Assembly: GCA_964057225.1 (NCBI GenBank) | Contig: OZ059895.1 | Span: 11,780,001-11,844,000, forward strand | Reading direction: 5' to 3' | From: Auanema rhodensis | Taxonomy: Eukaryota; Nematoda; Chromadorea; Rhabditida; Rhabditidae | Length of the DNA stretch: 64,000 nt | Part shown: positions 14,290 through 26,930 of the stretch, one piece after another | Numbering within the stretch: the stretch's first letter is position 1 | Layout of the letters: every line of letters starts with the position of its first letter | Program-made: the position numbers and the translations under genes | The notes under the pieces: model-generated | What the model saw: only the letters and a program-made list of their open reading frames with translations | Database searches by the model: none | Told to the model about the DNA's origin: nothing

Positions 14290-17200
14290 ACTCAGATAGC
14301 TTAACCCAAGGCAGCAAATTATCTTCAATACTATTTCTATCTTACAGTTATAAACCAATGGTTAATGAACCATCATCTTACCTTTACTGTTTCTATCTAT
14401 TTTCTATCAGAACAAATATTGTTCAAACACTATACAACTGTGAAACCTTTTTTAATTTCTTGTATTTGGAGCTCGTAAGATTTGATATCATTGAGGGATC
14501 CAGATAGAACGTGGAAAATTACGTAACTAACATGAAATTGGGAAAAAATTATAACGAGGATAAGTATGTGAAACATTGAATATCAGATATTTTCGCTTAG
14601 GACCATACCACGTGGAAAGTACGCCATGCCGCTGATTTTCAATTTTAACTCTTCTGTAACGAATGTTTTCAATTTTCAAGCAGTTTTACTCAGATAGCTT
14701 AACCCAAGGCAGCAAATTATCTTCAATATTATTTCTATCTTACAGTTATAAACCAATAGTTATTGAACCATCATCTTACCTTTACTGTTTCTATCTATTT
14801 CCTATCAAAAGCAACTTTGTTCAAACACTATACAACTGTGGAACCTTTTTTAATTTCTTGTATTTGGAGCTCATAAAATTTGATATCATCGAGGGATCCA
14901 GATAGAACGTGGAAAATTACATAACTAACATGAAATTGGGAAAAAATTATAACGAGGATAAGTATGTGAAACATTGAATATCAGATATTTTCGCTTAGGA
15001 CTATACGACGTTGAAAGTACGCCATGCCGCTGATTTTCAATTTTAACTCTTCTGTAACAAATGTTTTCAATTTCCAAGCAGTTTTACTTAGATAGCTCAA
15101 CCCAAGGCAGCAAATTATCTTCAATCTTATTTCTATCTTACAGTTATAAACCAGTAGTGAATGAACCATCATCTTACCTTCACTGTTTCTATCTATTTCG
15201 TATCAAAAGAAACATTGTTTAAACACTATACAACTGTGAAACCTTTTTTAATTTCTTGTATTTGGAGATCATAAGATTTGATATCATTGAGGGATCCAGA
15301 TAGAACGTGGAAAATTACGTAACTAACATGAAATTGGAAAAAACTATAACGAGGATAAGTATGTGAATCAATGAATATCAGATATTTTCGCTTAGGACCA
15401 TACCACGTTGAAAGTACGCCATGCCGCTGAATTTCAATTTTAACTCTTTTGTAACAAATGTTTTCAATTTTCAAGCAGTTTTACTCAGATAGCTTAACCC
15501 AAGGCAGCAAATTATCTTCAATACTATTTCTATCTTACAGTTATAAACCAATGGTTAATGAACCATCATCTTACCTTTACTGTTTCTATCTATTTTCTAT
15601 CAGAACAAATATTGTTCAAACACTATACAACTGTGAAACCTTTTTTAATTTCTTGTATTTGGAGCTCGTAAGATTTGATATCATTGAGGGATCCAGATAG
15701 AACGTGGAAAATTACGTAACTAACATGAAATTGGGAAAAAATTATAACGAGGATAAGTATGTGAAACATTGAATATCAGATATTTTCGCTTAGGACCATA
15801 CCACGTTGAAAGTACGCCATGCCGCTGATTTTCAATTTTAACTCTTCTGTAACAAATGTTTTCAATTTCCAAGCAGTTTTACTCAGATAGCTTAACCCAA
15901 GGCAGCAAATTATCTTCAATATTATTTCTATCTTACAGTTATAAACCAATAGTTATTGAACCATCATCTTACCTTTACTGTTTCTATCTATTTCCTATCA
16001 AAAGCAACTTTGTTCAAACACTATACAACTGTGGAACCTTTTTTAATTTCTTGTATTTGGAGCTCATAAAATTTGATATCATCGAGGGATCCAGATAGAA
16101 CGTGGAAAATTACATAACTAACATGAAATTGGGAAAAAATTATAACGAGGATAAGTATGTGAAACATTGAATATCAGATATTTTCGCTTAGGACTATACG
16201 ACGTTGAAAGTACGCCATGCCGCTGATTTTCAATTTTAACTCTTCTGTAACAAATGTTTTCAATTTCCAAGCAGTTTTACTTAGATAGCTCAACCCAAGG
16301 CAGCAAATTATCTTCAATCTTATTTCTATCTTACAGTTATAAACCAGTAGTGAATGAACCATCATCTTACCTTCACTGTTTCTATCTATTTCGTATCAAA
16401 AGAAACATTGTTTAAACACTATACAACTGTGAAACCTTTTTTAATTTCTTGTATTTGGAGATCATAAGATTTGATATCATTGAGGGATCCAGATAGAACG
16501 TGGAAAATTACGTAACTAACATGAAATTGGAAAAAACTATAACGAGGATAAGTATGTGAATCAATGAATATCAGATATTTTCGCTTAGGACCATACCACG
16601 TTGAAAGTACGCCATGCCGCTGAATTTCAATTTTAACTCTTTTGTAACAAATGTGTTCAATTTTCAAGCAGTTTTACTCAGATAGCTTAACCCAAGGCAG
16701 CAAATTATCTTCAATACTATTTCTATCTTACAGTTATAAACCAATGGTTAATGAACCATCATCTTACCTTTACTGTTTCTATCTATTTTCTATCAGAACA
16801 AATATTGTTCAAACACTATACAACTGTGAAACCTTTTTTAATTTCTTGTATTTGGAGCTCATAAGATTTGATATCATTGAGGGATCCAGATAGAACGTGG
16901 AAAATTACGTAACTAACATGAAATTGGGAAAAAATTATAACGAGGATAAGTATGTGAAACATTGAATATCAGATATTTTCGCTTAGGACCATACCACGTG
17001 GAAAGTACGCCATGCCGCTGATTTTCAATTTTAACTCTTCTGTAACGAATGTTTTCAATTTTCAAGCAGTTTTACTCAGATAGCTTAACCCAAGGCAGCA
17101 AATTATCTTCAATATTATTTCTATCTTACAGTTATAAACCAATAGTTATTGAACCATCATCTTACCTTTACTGTTTCTATCTATTTCCTATCAAAAGCAA

Positions 17201-18890
17201 CTTTGTTCAAACACTATACAACTGTGGAACCTTTTTTAATTTCTTGTATTTGGAGCTCATAAAATTTGATATCATCGAGGGATCCAGATAGAACGTGGAA
17301 AATTACATAACTAACATGAAATTGGGAAAAAATTATAACGAGGATAAGTATGTGAAACATTGAATATCAGATATTTTCGCTTAGGACTATACGACGTTGA
17401 AAGTACGCCATGCCGCTGATTTTCAATTTTAACTCTTCTGTAACAAATGTTTTCAATTTCCAAGCAGTTTTACTTAGATAGCTCAACCCAAGGCAGCAAA
17501 TTATCTTCAATCTTATTTCTATCTTACAGTTATAAACCAGTAGTGAATGAACCATCATCTTACCTTCACTGTTTCTATCTATTTCGTATCAAAAGAAACA
17601 TTGTTTAAACACTATACAACTGTGAAACCTTTTTTAATTTCTTGTATTTGGAGATCATAAGATTTGATATCATTGAGGGATCCAGATAGAACGTGGAAAA
17701 TTACGTAACTAACATGAAATTGGAAAAAACTATAACGAGGATAAGTATGTGAATCAATGAATATCAGATATTTTCGCTTAGGACCATACCACGTTGAAAG
17801 TACGCCATGCCGCTGAATTTCAATTTTAACTCTTTTGTAACAAATGTTTTCAATTTTCAAGCAGTTTTACTCAGATAGCTTAACCCAAGGCAGCAAATTA
17901 TCTTCAATACTATTTCTATCTTACAGTTATAAACCAATGGTTAATGAACCATCATCTTACCTTCACTGTTTCTATCTATTTTCTATCAGAACAAATATTG
18001 TTCAAACACTATACAACTGTGAAACCTTTTTTAATTTCTTGTATTTGGAGCTCATAAGATTTGATATCATTGAGGGATCCAGATAGAACGTGGAAAATTA
18101 CGTAACTAACATGAAATTGGGAAAAAATTATAACGAGGATAAGTATGTGAAACATTGAATATCAGATATTTTCGCTTAGGACCATACCACGTTGAAAGTA
18201 CGCCATGCCGCTGATTTTCAATTTCAACTCTTTTGTAACAAATGTTTTCAATTTTCAAGCAGTTTTACTCAGATAGCTTAACCCAAGGCAGCAAATTATC
18301 TTCAATACTATTTCTATCTTACAGTTATAAACCAATGGTTAATGAACCATCATCTTACCTTTACTGTTTCTATCTATTTTCTATCAGAACAAATATTGTT
18401 CAAACACTATACAACTGTGAAACCTTTTTTAATTTCTTGTATTTGGAGCTCATAAGATTTGATATCATCGAGGGATCCAGATAGAACGTGGAAAATTACG
18501 TAACTAACATGAAATTGGAAAAAACTATAACGAGGATAAGTATGTGAATCAATGAATATCAGATATTTTCGCTTAGGACCATACCACGTTGAAAGTACGC
18601 CATGCCGCTGAATTTCAATTTTAACTCTTTTGTAACAAATGTTTTCAATTTTCAAGCAGTTTTACTCAGATAGCTTAACCCAAGGCAGCAAATTATCTTC
18701 AATACTATTTCTATCTTACAGTTATAAACCAATGGTTAATGAACCATCATCTTACCTTCACTGTTTCTATCTATTTTCTATCAGAACAAATATTGTTCAA
18801 ACACTATACAACTGTGAAACCTTTTTTAATTTCTTGTATTTGGAGCTCATAAGATTTGATATCATTGAGGGATCCAGATAGAACGTGGAA
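14290..18890. repeat. Second copy of a 5,170-bp satellite A block
   Basis: The succession of variants from about 9,100 to 13,720 is repeated from about 14,290 to 18,890 with a constant offset of 5,170 bp (13 monomers). Rare marker variants shared at this offset include aaatgtgttcaa (11,481 and 16,651) and the tttcaactcttttg form (13,058 and 18,228). The block duplication is superimposed on the trimeric order. Confidence 0.85.
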
Positions 18891-21800
18891 AATTACGTAA
18901 CTAACATGAAATTGGGAAAAAATTATAACGAGGATAAGTATGTGAAACATTGAATATCAGATATTTTCGCTTAGGACCATACCACGTTGAAAGTACGCCA
19001 TGCCGCTGATTTTCAATTTCAACTCTTTTGTAACAAATGTTTTCAATTTTCAAGCAGTTTTACTCAGATAGCTTAACCCAAGGCAGCAAATTATCTTCAA
19101 TACTATTTCTATCTTACAGTTATAAACCAATGGTTAATGAACCATCATCTTACCTTTACTGTTTCTATCTATTTTCTATCAGAACAAATATTGTTCAAAC
19201 ACTATACAACTGTGAAACCTTTTTTAATTTCTTGTATTTGGAGCTCATAAGATTTGATATCATCGAGGGATCCAGATAGAACGTGGAAAATTACATAACT
19301 AACTTGAAATTGGGAAAAATTATAACGAGGATAAGTATGTGAAACATTGAATATCAGATATTTTCGCTTAGGACCATACCACGTTGAAAGTACGCCATGC
19401 CGCTGATTCTCAATTTTAACTCTTTTGTAACAAATGTTTTCAATTTTCAAGCAGTTTTACTCAGATAGCTTAACCCAAGGCAGCAAATTATCTTCAATCT
19501 TATTTCTCTCTTACAGTTATTAACCAGTAGTGAATGAACCATCATCTTACCTTCACTGTTTCTATCTATTTTCTATCAAAAGAAACATTGTTTAAACACT
19601 ATACAACTGTGAAACCTTTTTTAATTTCTTGTATTTAGAGCTCATAAGATTTGATATCATCGAGGGATCCAGATAGAACGTGGAAAATTACATAACTAAC
19701 ATGAAATTGGGAAAAAATTATAACGAGGATAAGTATGTGAATCAATGAATATCAGATATTTTCGCTTAGGACCATACGACGTTGAAAGTACGCCATGCCG
19801 CTGATTTTTAATTTTATATCTTCTGTAACAAATGTTTTCAATTTCCAAGCAGTTTTACTTAGATAGCTCAACCCAAGGCAGCAAATTATCTTCAATCTTA
19901 TTTCTATCTTACAGTTATAAACCAGTATTGAATGAACCATCATCTTACTTTCACTGTTTCTATCTATTTCCTATCAAAAGAAACATTGTTTAAACACTAT
20001 ACAACTGTGAAACCTTTTTTAATTTCTTGTATTTGGAGATCATAAGATTTGATATCATTGAGGGATCCAGATAGAACGTGGAAAATTACGTAACTAACAT
20101 GAAATTGGAAAAAACTATAACGAGGATAAGTATGTGAAACATTGAATATCAGATATTTTCGCTTAGGACTATACGACGTTGAAAGTACGCCATGCCGCTG
20201 ATTTTCAATTTCAACTCTTTTGTAACAAATGTTTTCAATTTTCAAGCAGTTTTACTCAGATAGCTTAACCCAAGGCAGCAAATTATCTTCAATACTATTT
20301 CTATCTTACAGTTATAAACCAGTAGTGAATGAACCATCATCTTACCTTCACTGTTTCTATCTATTTTCTATCAAAAGAAACATTGTTTAAACACTATACA
20401 ACTGTGAAACCTTTTTTAATTTCTTGTATTTGGAGCTCATAAGATTTGATATCATCGAGGGATCCAGATAGAACGTGGAAAATTACATAACTAACATGAA
20501 ATTGGGAAAAAATTATAACGAGGATAAGTATGTGAATCAATGAATATCAGATATTTTCGCTTAGGACCATACCACGTTGAAAGTACGCCATGCCGCTGAA
20601 TTTCAATTTTAACTCTTTTGTAACAAATGTTTTCAATTTTCAAGCAGTTTTACTCAGATAGCTTAACCCAAGGCAGCAAATTATCTTCAATATTATTTCT
20701 ATCTTACAGTTATAAACCAATAGTTATTGAACCATCATCTTACCTTTACTGTTTCTATCTATTTCCTATCGAAGTCAACTTTGTTCAAACACTATACAAC
20801 TGTGAAACCTTTTTTAATTTCTTGTATTTGGAGCTCATAAGATTTGATATCATCGAGGGATCCAGATAGAACGTGGAAAATTACATAACTAACATGAAAT
20901 TGGGAAAAAATTATAACGAGGATAAGTATGTGAATCAATGAATATCAGATATTTTCGCTTAGGACCATACGACGTTGAAAGTACGCCATGCCGCTGATTT
21001 TTAATTTTATATCTTCTGTAACAAATGTTTTCAATTTCCAAGCAGTTTTACTTAGATAGCTCAACCCAAGGCAGCAAATTATCTTCAATCTTATTTCTAT
21101 CTTACAGTTATAAACCAGTATTGAATGAACCATCATCTTACTTTCACTGTTTCTATCTATTTCCTATCAAAAGAAACATTGTTTAAACACTATACAACTG
21201 TGAAACCTTTTTTAATTTCTTGTATTTGGAGATCATAAGATTTGATATCATTGAGGGATCCAGATAGAACGTGGAAAATTACGTAACTAACATGAAATTG
21301 GAAAAAACTATAACGAGGATAAGTATGTGAAACATTGAATATCAGATATTTTCGCTTAGGACTATACGACGTTGAAAGTACGCCATGCCGCTGATTTTCA
21401 ATTTCAACTCTTTTGTAACAAATGTTTTCAATTTTCAAGCAGTTTTACTCAGATAGCTTAACCCAAGGCAGCAAATTATCTTCAATACTATTTCTATCTT
21501 ACAGTTATAAACCAGTAGTGAATGAACCATCATCTTACCTTCACTGTTTCTATCTATTTTCTATCAAAAGAAACATTGTTTAAACACTATACAACTGTGA
21601 AACCTTTTTTAATTTCTTGTATTTGGAGCTCATAAGATTTGATATCATCGAGGGATCCAGATAGAACGTGGAAAATTACATAACTAACATGAAATTGGGA
21701 AAAAATTATAACGAGGATAAGTATGTGAATCAATGAATATCAGATATTTTCGCTTAGGACCATACCACGTTGAAAGTACGCCATGCCGCTGAATTTCAAT

Positions 21801-24492
21801 TTTAACTCTTTTGTAACAAATGTTTTCAATTTTCAAGCAGTTTTACTCAGATAGCTTAACCCAAGGCAGCAAATTATCTTCAATATTATTTCTATCTTAC
21901 AGTTATAAACCAATAGTTATTGAACCATCATCTTACCTTTACTGTTTCTATCTATTTCCTATCGAAGTCAACTTTGTTCAAACACTATACAACTGTGAAA
22001 CCTTTTTTAATTTCTTGTATTTGGAGCTCATAAGATTTGATATCATCGAGGGATCCAGATAGAACGTGGAAAATTACATAACTAACTTGAAATTGGGAAA
22101 AATTATAACGAGGATAAGTATGTGAAACATTGAATATCAGATATTTTCGCTTAGGACCATACCACGTTGAAAGTACGCCATGCCGCTGATTTTCAATTTT
22201 AACTCTTCTGTAACAAATGTTTTCAATTTCCAAGCAGTTTTACTTAGATAGCTCAACCCAAGGCAGCAAATTATCTTCAATCTTATTTCTCTCTTACAGT
22301 TATAAACCAGTAGTGAATGAACCATCATCTTACCTTCACTGTTTCTATCTATTTTCTATCAAAAGAAACATTGTTTAAACACTATACAACTGTGAAACCT
22401 TTTTTAATTTCTTGTATTTAGAGCTCATAAGATTTGATATCATCGAGGGATCCAGATAGAACGTGGAAAATTACATAACTAACATGAAATTGGGAAAAAA
22501 TTATAACGAGGATAAGTATGTGAAACATTGAATATCAGATATTTTCGCTTAGGACCATACGACGTTGAAAGTACGCCATGCCGCTGATTTTTAATTTTAT
22601 ATCTTCTGTAACAAATGTTTTCAATTTCCAAGCAGTTTTACTTAGATAGCTCAACCCAAGGCAGCAAATTATCTTCAATCTTATTTCTATCTTACAGTTA
22701 TAAACCAGTATTGAATGAACCATCATCTCACTTTCACTGTTTCTATCTATTTCCTATCGAAGTCAACTTTGTTCAAACACTATACAACTGTGAAACCTTT
22801 TTTAATTTCTTGTATTTGGAGCTCATAAGATTTGATATCATCGAGGGATCCAGATAGAACGTGGAAAATTACGTAACTAACATGAAATTGGAAAAAACTA
22901 TAACGAGGATAAGTATGTGAAACATTGAATATCAGATATTTTCGCTTAGGACCATACCACGTGGAAAGTACGCCATGCCGCTGAATTTCAATTTTAACTT
23001 TTTTGTAACAAATGTTTTCAATTTTCAAGCAGTTTTACTCAGATAGCTTAACCCAAGGCAGCAAATTATCTTCAATATTATTTCTATCTTACAGTTATAA
23101 ACCAATAGTTAATGAACCATCATCTTACCTTTACTGTTTCTATCTATTTCGTATCAAAAGAAACATTGTTTAAACACTATACAACTGTGAAACCTTTTTT
23201 AATTTCTTGTATTTGGAGATCATAAGATTTGATATCATTGAGGGATCCAGATAGAACGTGGAAAATTACGTAACTAACATGAAATTGGAAAAAACTATAA
23301 CGAGGATAAGTATGTGAATCAATGAATATCAGATATTTTCGCTTAGGACCATACCACGTTGAAAGTACGCCATGCCGCTGAATTTCAATTTTAACTCTTT
23401 TGTAACAAATGTTTTCAATTTTCAAGCAGTTTTACTCAGATAGCTTAACCCAAGGCAGCAAATTATCTTCAATATTATTTCTATCTTACAGTTATAAACC
23501 AATGGTTAATGAACCATCATCTTACCTTTACTGTTTCTATCTTTTTCCTATCGAAAGCAACTTTGTTCAAACACTATACAACTGTGAAACCTTTTTTAAT
23601 TTCTTGTATTTGGAGCTCATAAGATTTGATATCATTGAGGGATCCAGATAGAACGTGGAAAATTACGTAACTAACATGAAATTGGGAAAAAATTATAACG
23701 AGGATAAGTATGTGAAACATTGAATATCAGATATTTTCGCTTAGGACCATACCACGTTGAAAGTACGCCATGCCGCTGATTTTCAATTTTAACTCTTTTG
23801 TAACAAATGTTTTCAATTTTCAAGCAGTTTTACTCAGATAGCTTAACCCAAGGCAGCAAATTATCTTCAATATTATTTCTATCTTACAGTTGTAAACCAG
23901 TAGTGAATGAACCATCATCTTACCTTCACTGTTTGTATCTATTTCCTATCAAAAGCAACTTTGTTCAAACACTATACAACTGTGAAACCTTTTTTAATTT
24001 CTTGTATTTGGAGCTCATAAGATTTGATATCATTGAGGGATCCAGATAGAACGTGGAAAATTACGTAACTAACATGAAATTGGGAAAAAATTATAACGAG
24101 GATAAGTATGTGAAACATTGAATATCAGATATTTTCGCTTAGGACCATACCACGTTGAAAGTACGCCATGCCGCTGATTTTCAATTTTAACTCTTTTGTA
24201 ACAAATGTTTTCAATTTTCAAGCAGTTTTACTCAGATAGCTTAACCCAAGGCAGCAAATTATCTTCAATATTATTTCTATCTTACAGTTATAAACCAGTA
24301 GTGATTGAACCATCATCTTACCTTCACTGTTTCTATCTATTTCGTATCAAAAGAAACATTGTTTAAACACTATACAACTGTGAAACCTTTTTTAATTTCT
24401 CGTATTTGGAGATCATAAGATTTGATATCATTGAGGGATCCAGATAGAACGTGGAAAATTACGTAACTAACATGAAATTGGAGAAAACTATT

Positions 24493-25280
24493 GTCATGGG
24501 GTAGTGTATTCGATCCTTTGCGAGTTTATCTTCTATAGCCAATAGCTAATCAAGCGTTTAGATCAAACTCTTGAATGAGCAAATGTACATCGCTGATATC
24601 TACTTTCAAATTTGGAAACTCCTCCTTTAATGTAGTATCCTTGTTTTCATTATTCCAGCCTAGAGTGTCAATTAAAAAGTTATCACGGTTTGGATATGCA
24701 GTTAGCTCCATTTTTGAATAGTTTACAAACAGTCGCTCTTGATTAAATAGGTCCATACTGACGGGAGCAGCCATCTCACACAATATGCCATTTTTTACAA
24801 GCGCTTGACGCGTTCTAATTATCTATAAGCATTATCTATATATCTATCAGCATAATAGCCTGATATGGCAAGTTTGCTCTCTTTAACATCGTTGCTATAC
24901 ATTAAAATATTCTCGATATATGTTTTATAGACATGATTCACGGTAGAGTCATACACGCTAACATCACCAATTTTCAAATGATGTATTAAACTGGCAGCAA
25001 ATTGTTGACATGGTGCAAAAACAAAGTTGTCTGGTACTGGATCACCGTTTGTGGTTACAATTTTAAATTTTACATTCAACCAACATCTTCTCAGATTGAG
25101 GAATGATTTGGAATTTTGAGCTATAACAAATTCCCATGGTCCTTGAGGAAGAAAAGTATTTTTCAAAGGGACTTGTACAGTACGAGTGGATTCAACACCT
25201 AATGCCGACGCTGGTATATCACCATAGTTGATATTAGGTAAAAGGGCTTGTGCTGATTTTGAATCTATCAATTCAGCCAT
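24493..25280 (-). pseudogene. Polinton major capsid protein, left copy (5' part)
   Basis: This is the N-terminal and middle part of a double jelly-roll major capsid protein of the Polinton type (related to the C. elegans F54H12.2 family). It starts at the ATG at 25,280. The frame breaks near 24,820, as in the right copy, and resumes with the block containing MDLFNQERL. A nonsense codon unique to this copy (GGA in the right copy, TGA here) lies at about 24,550-24,555. The sequence is then cut at the satellite junction, so the last ~180 codons are missing. It cannot encode a capsid subunit. Confidence 0.85.
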
Positions 25281-25733
25281 TTAAATGTGAAACGACCGCT
25301 CACGAGTGATGCACAACCGCTTATGAGGTTTTGTGGTTTTGCGTCGTCGCCGTTTGCCCAAGCCGGTAAGATCTCGTATAGCTTGCCGGCTGGCTGTTTT
25401 AAGAGTTTCCTTGATATTATCGCCTTTCAGCACCCCATCGACAATTTCATCACCAGTTTTCAGCAACTGTCCGCCAAGAGGTGAATTTACTACTGGACTA
25501 TTGCTTACAGCACTGGATAAGGCGTTTCTTCCGGCATTGATGAGATTTTGGGCTATAGGTGATTGAATGATGCGTGGTAGAAATGATGCCAAAGTTGCCA
25601 AAATACCACCCAAACCATGACCCCTCTGCATGCCACGTTGAAACATCATTCCGCTAAATGGGGCGCCACCCATTTGTTGATTTAAAAGTGTTGTCCCTTG
25701 AATAGAGTTGACATCCAAAAGGAGGTGCGGCAT
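25281..25733 (-). CDS. Polinton minor structural protein, left copy
   Basis: This 150-residue product starts at the ATG at 25,733; a longer reading from a GTG at 25,745 is less likely. It ends one base before the capsid start codon region, giving a tight capsid/minor-protein pair. The N-terminal half is rich in glycine and hydrophobic residues, with alternating hydrophobic helices. The C-terminus is strongly basic (GKRRRRKTTKPHKR). This fits the small virion proteins beside the capsid gene in Polintons and adintoviruses, comparable in style to adenovirus minor core/cement proteins, but I assign no exact family. It differs from the right copy by Ser for Leu near the end. Confidence 0.6.
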   Translation of the reverse strand: MPHLLLDVNSIQGTTLLNQQMGGAPFSGMMFQRGMQRGHGLGGILATLASFLPRIIQSPIAQNLINAGRNALSSAVSNSPVVNSPLGGQLLKTGDEIVDGVLKGDNIKETLKTASRQAIRDLTGLGKRRRRKTTKPHKRLCITRERSFHI

Positions 25734-25784
25734 ATCGAACCGCACGCGCGCAATACAAAAGTTACACTAGATCATTCTACTAAA

Positions 25785-26211
25785 ATGTATTCGTCTGAAA
25801 TAGTATCACTATTGCAATCTGTCCCCAGCACTCGGAAACTATTCCTCGGTGTATATAGCGCTGATACTCTACCCAAAACGCGTCGTAAAAACTTTGCACT
25901 AGTCGTAAATACTGACACACATGATAAGCCAGGCACACATTGGCAGGTCATCTTTGTACGTAACAAGCAAGCCTATTTTTTCTGTAGCTTGGGATATAAA
26001 ATGAACAAGTACATTCAAAATTATCTGGCCAAATATAAAAAGGTAAAAATTAATACTTGCAAACCACAACGTTTAATTGAATACACTTGTGGTGGCTATG
26101 TGGTATTTGTTATACTAATGTTGTTCATTTTTTAAACTATTGAAAAATGATGATGTCTTTATTAAAGCGTTTATGCATAAAGTATTCGACTATAAATTGG
26201 CTACTATATAA
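25785..26211 (+). pseudogene. Adenain-like cysteine protease, left copy
   Basis: This is the maturation protease of the Polinton module, which would cleave capsid precursors. From the ATG at 25,785, His52 lies in GTHWQVIF and Cys102 in YTCGGYVVF, the two catalytic landmarks of the adenovirus-type family. The acidic residue normally expected in the FxDSxG-like segment is replaced by cysteine (FFCSLG, residues 65-70). The first frame stops at 26,135 after a T-run, and a plausible C-terminal helix (LLKNDDVFIKAF) continues in another frame to 26,211, so one frameshift is inferred near 26,120. The start faces the minor-protein gene divergently. Confidence 0.75.
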
Positions 26212-26252
26212 GAAATTTGTCATTAATAACCTGCTACATTACGTGGTCAGTT

Positions 26253-26423
26253 ATGAATATTCCTTGTCACTGTGAATTATGTGTCAAAGACACGTTGGAG
26301 CAATCTAAACCAGCGCCTTTATACAGGAGAATGTTGAAATGTATTTCAGTGCCATTTATTAAAGGTATAGCATTGGGATTGGGCTTTTGTACAACACTAG
26401 TCATATTATTGCTCATTATATAA
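26253..26423 (+). CDS. Small single-pass membrane protein, left copy
   Basis: A 56-residue protein starts at the ATG at 26,253. It has a cysteine-rich N-terminus (CHCELC) and one strong C-terminal hydrophobic segment at residues ~37-56 (LGLGFCTTLVILLLII), so it would sit in a membrane with a short cytosolic or lumenal head. It lies between the protease and the zinc-finger gene on the same strand. I do not recognise a family. Polinton-type viruses often carry small membrane proteins, but a role here is inference. Confidence 0.5.
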   Translation: MNIPCHCELCVKDTLEQSKPAPLYRRMLKCISVPFIKGIALGLGFCTTLVILLLII

Positions 26424-26464
26424 AAGTGGGTTGATTGCGTGTGGTCGTTTTTCATTTTCCTCTA

Positions 26465-26925
26465 ATGGAACTTTTATGTAACAAATATTGTGGTACATGC
26501 AAGGAAATATTTTCTTCAACCAAGCATTTTAGTGATCACGTTTTGAAAAGGCATGCATTTAACCCGTATGTAACAATTATATCAGCAATGCTGACTTTAT
26601 TCAAAAATATGGACATTTGGATGGTGTTCGTAGACGTTTGTGCCCTCATTGTAGTGAAACTTTTGGAACAAGATTCAATTGTGAGCGTCATATTCGGCGT
26701 ATTCATAATAATAATGGAACGAATGGTGAAGATGGTGATGGAAATGATACCAGCAAACCCTTTGAAAAAGCTGAGGAGTTTGTACATTCAACCCAATCAA
26801 AAAGATGCCGCAGCAATAGTGACGGAGAACATTCACAACACGAGCCGAGCGACAAACAAAACTGCTCTAAACTATCTTTTAAACCATCGAAAATAAAAAT
26901 GTGGTATTGTATAACTGTTGAATAA
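26465..26925 (+). pseudogene. Two-finger C2H2 protein, left copy (frame broken)
   Basis: From the ATG at 26,465 the first frame encodes a C2H2 finger (Cys9-x2-Cys12-x12-His25-x4-His30). The second finger (CPHC ... HIRRIH, same spacing) is in another frame that is open from 26,563 to the stop at 26,925, followed by an acidic, low-complexity tail. The frame must change between 26,563 and 26,620. Either a small indel broke the gene, or the 20-nt segment 26,566-26,585 (gtatgt...tcag), whose removal restores frame, is spliced. The product would be a nucleic-acid-binding protein of unknown role. Confidence 0.6.
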
Positions 26926-26930
26926 AACGT

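Larger units (their letters stand above)
1..24492. repeat. Satellite A: ~397-bp tandem array
   Basis: About 61 head-to-tail monomers of ~397-398 bp fill the first 24.5 kb; the landmark tgccgctga recurs at 1, 398 and onward. Almost every unit carries ggatccagatagaacgtgg (a BamHI site) and the block aacccaaggcagcaaatta. Units differ by a few percent. Three short open frames (80 codons on +, 82 and 63 codons on -) recur in each unit because the sequence repeats; they overlap on opposite strands and show no family resemblance, so I do not call genes. The array is open at the window start and stops inside a monomer at the Polinton junction. Confidence 0.97.

Noticed and set aside
1-24492. Dozens of 63-82-codon open frames on both strands of satellite A
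   Set aside because: They recur with the repeat period, overlap on opposite strands and contain no recognisable motif; sequence repetition alone explains them.
1-24492. CRISPR-like array
   Set aside because: Units are long contiguous tandem monomers without unique spacers, in a eukaryotic context.
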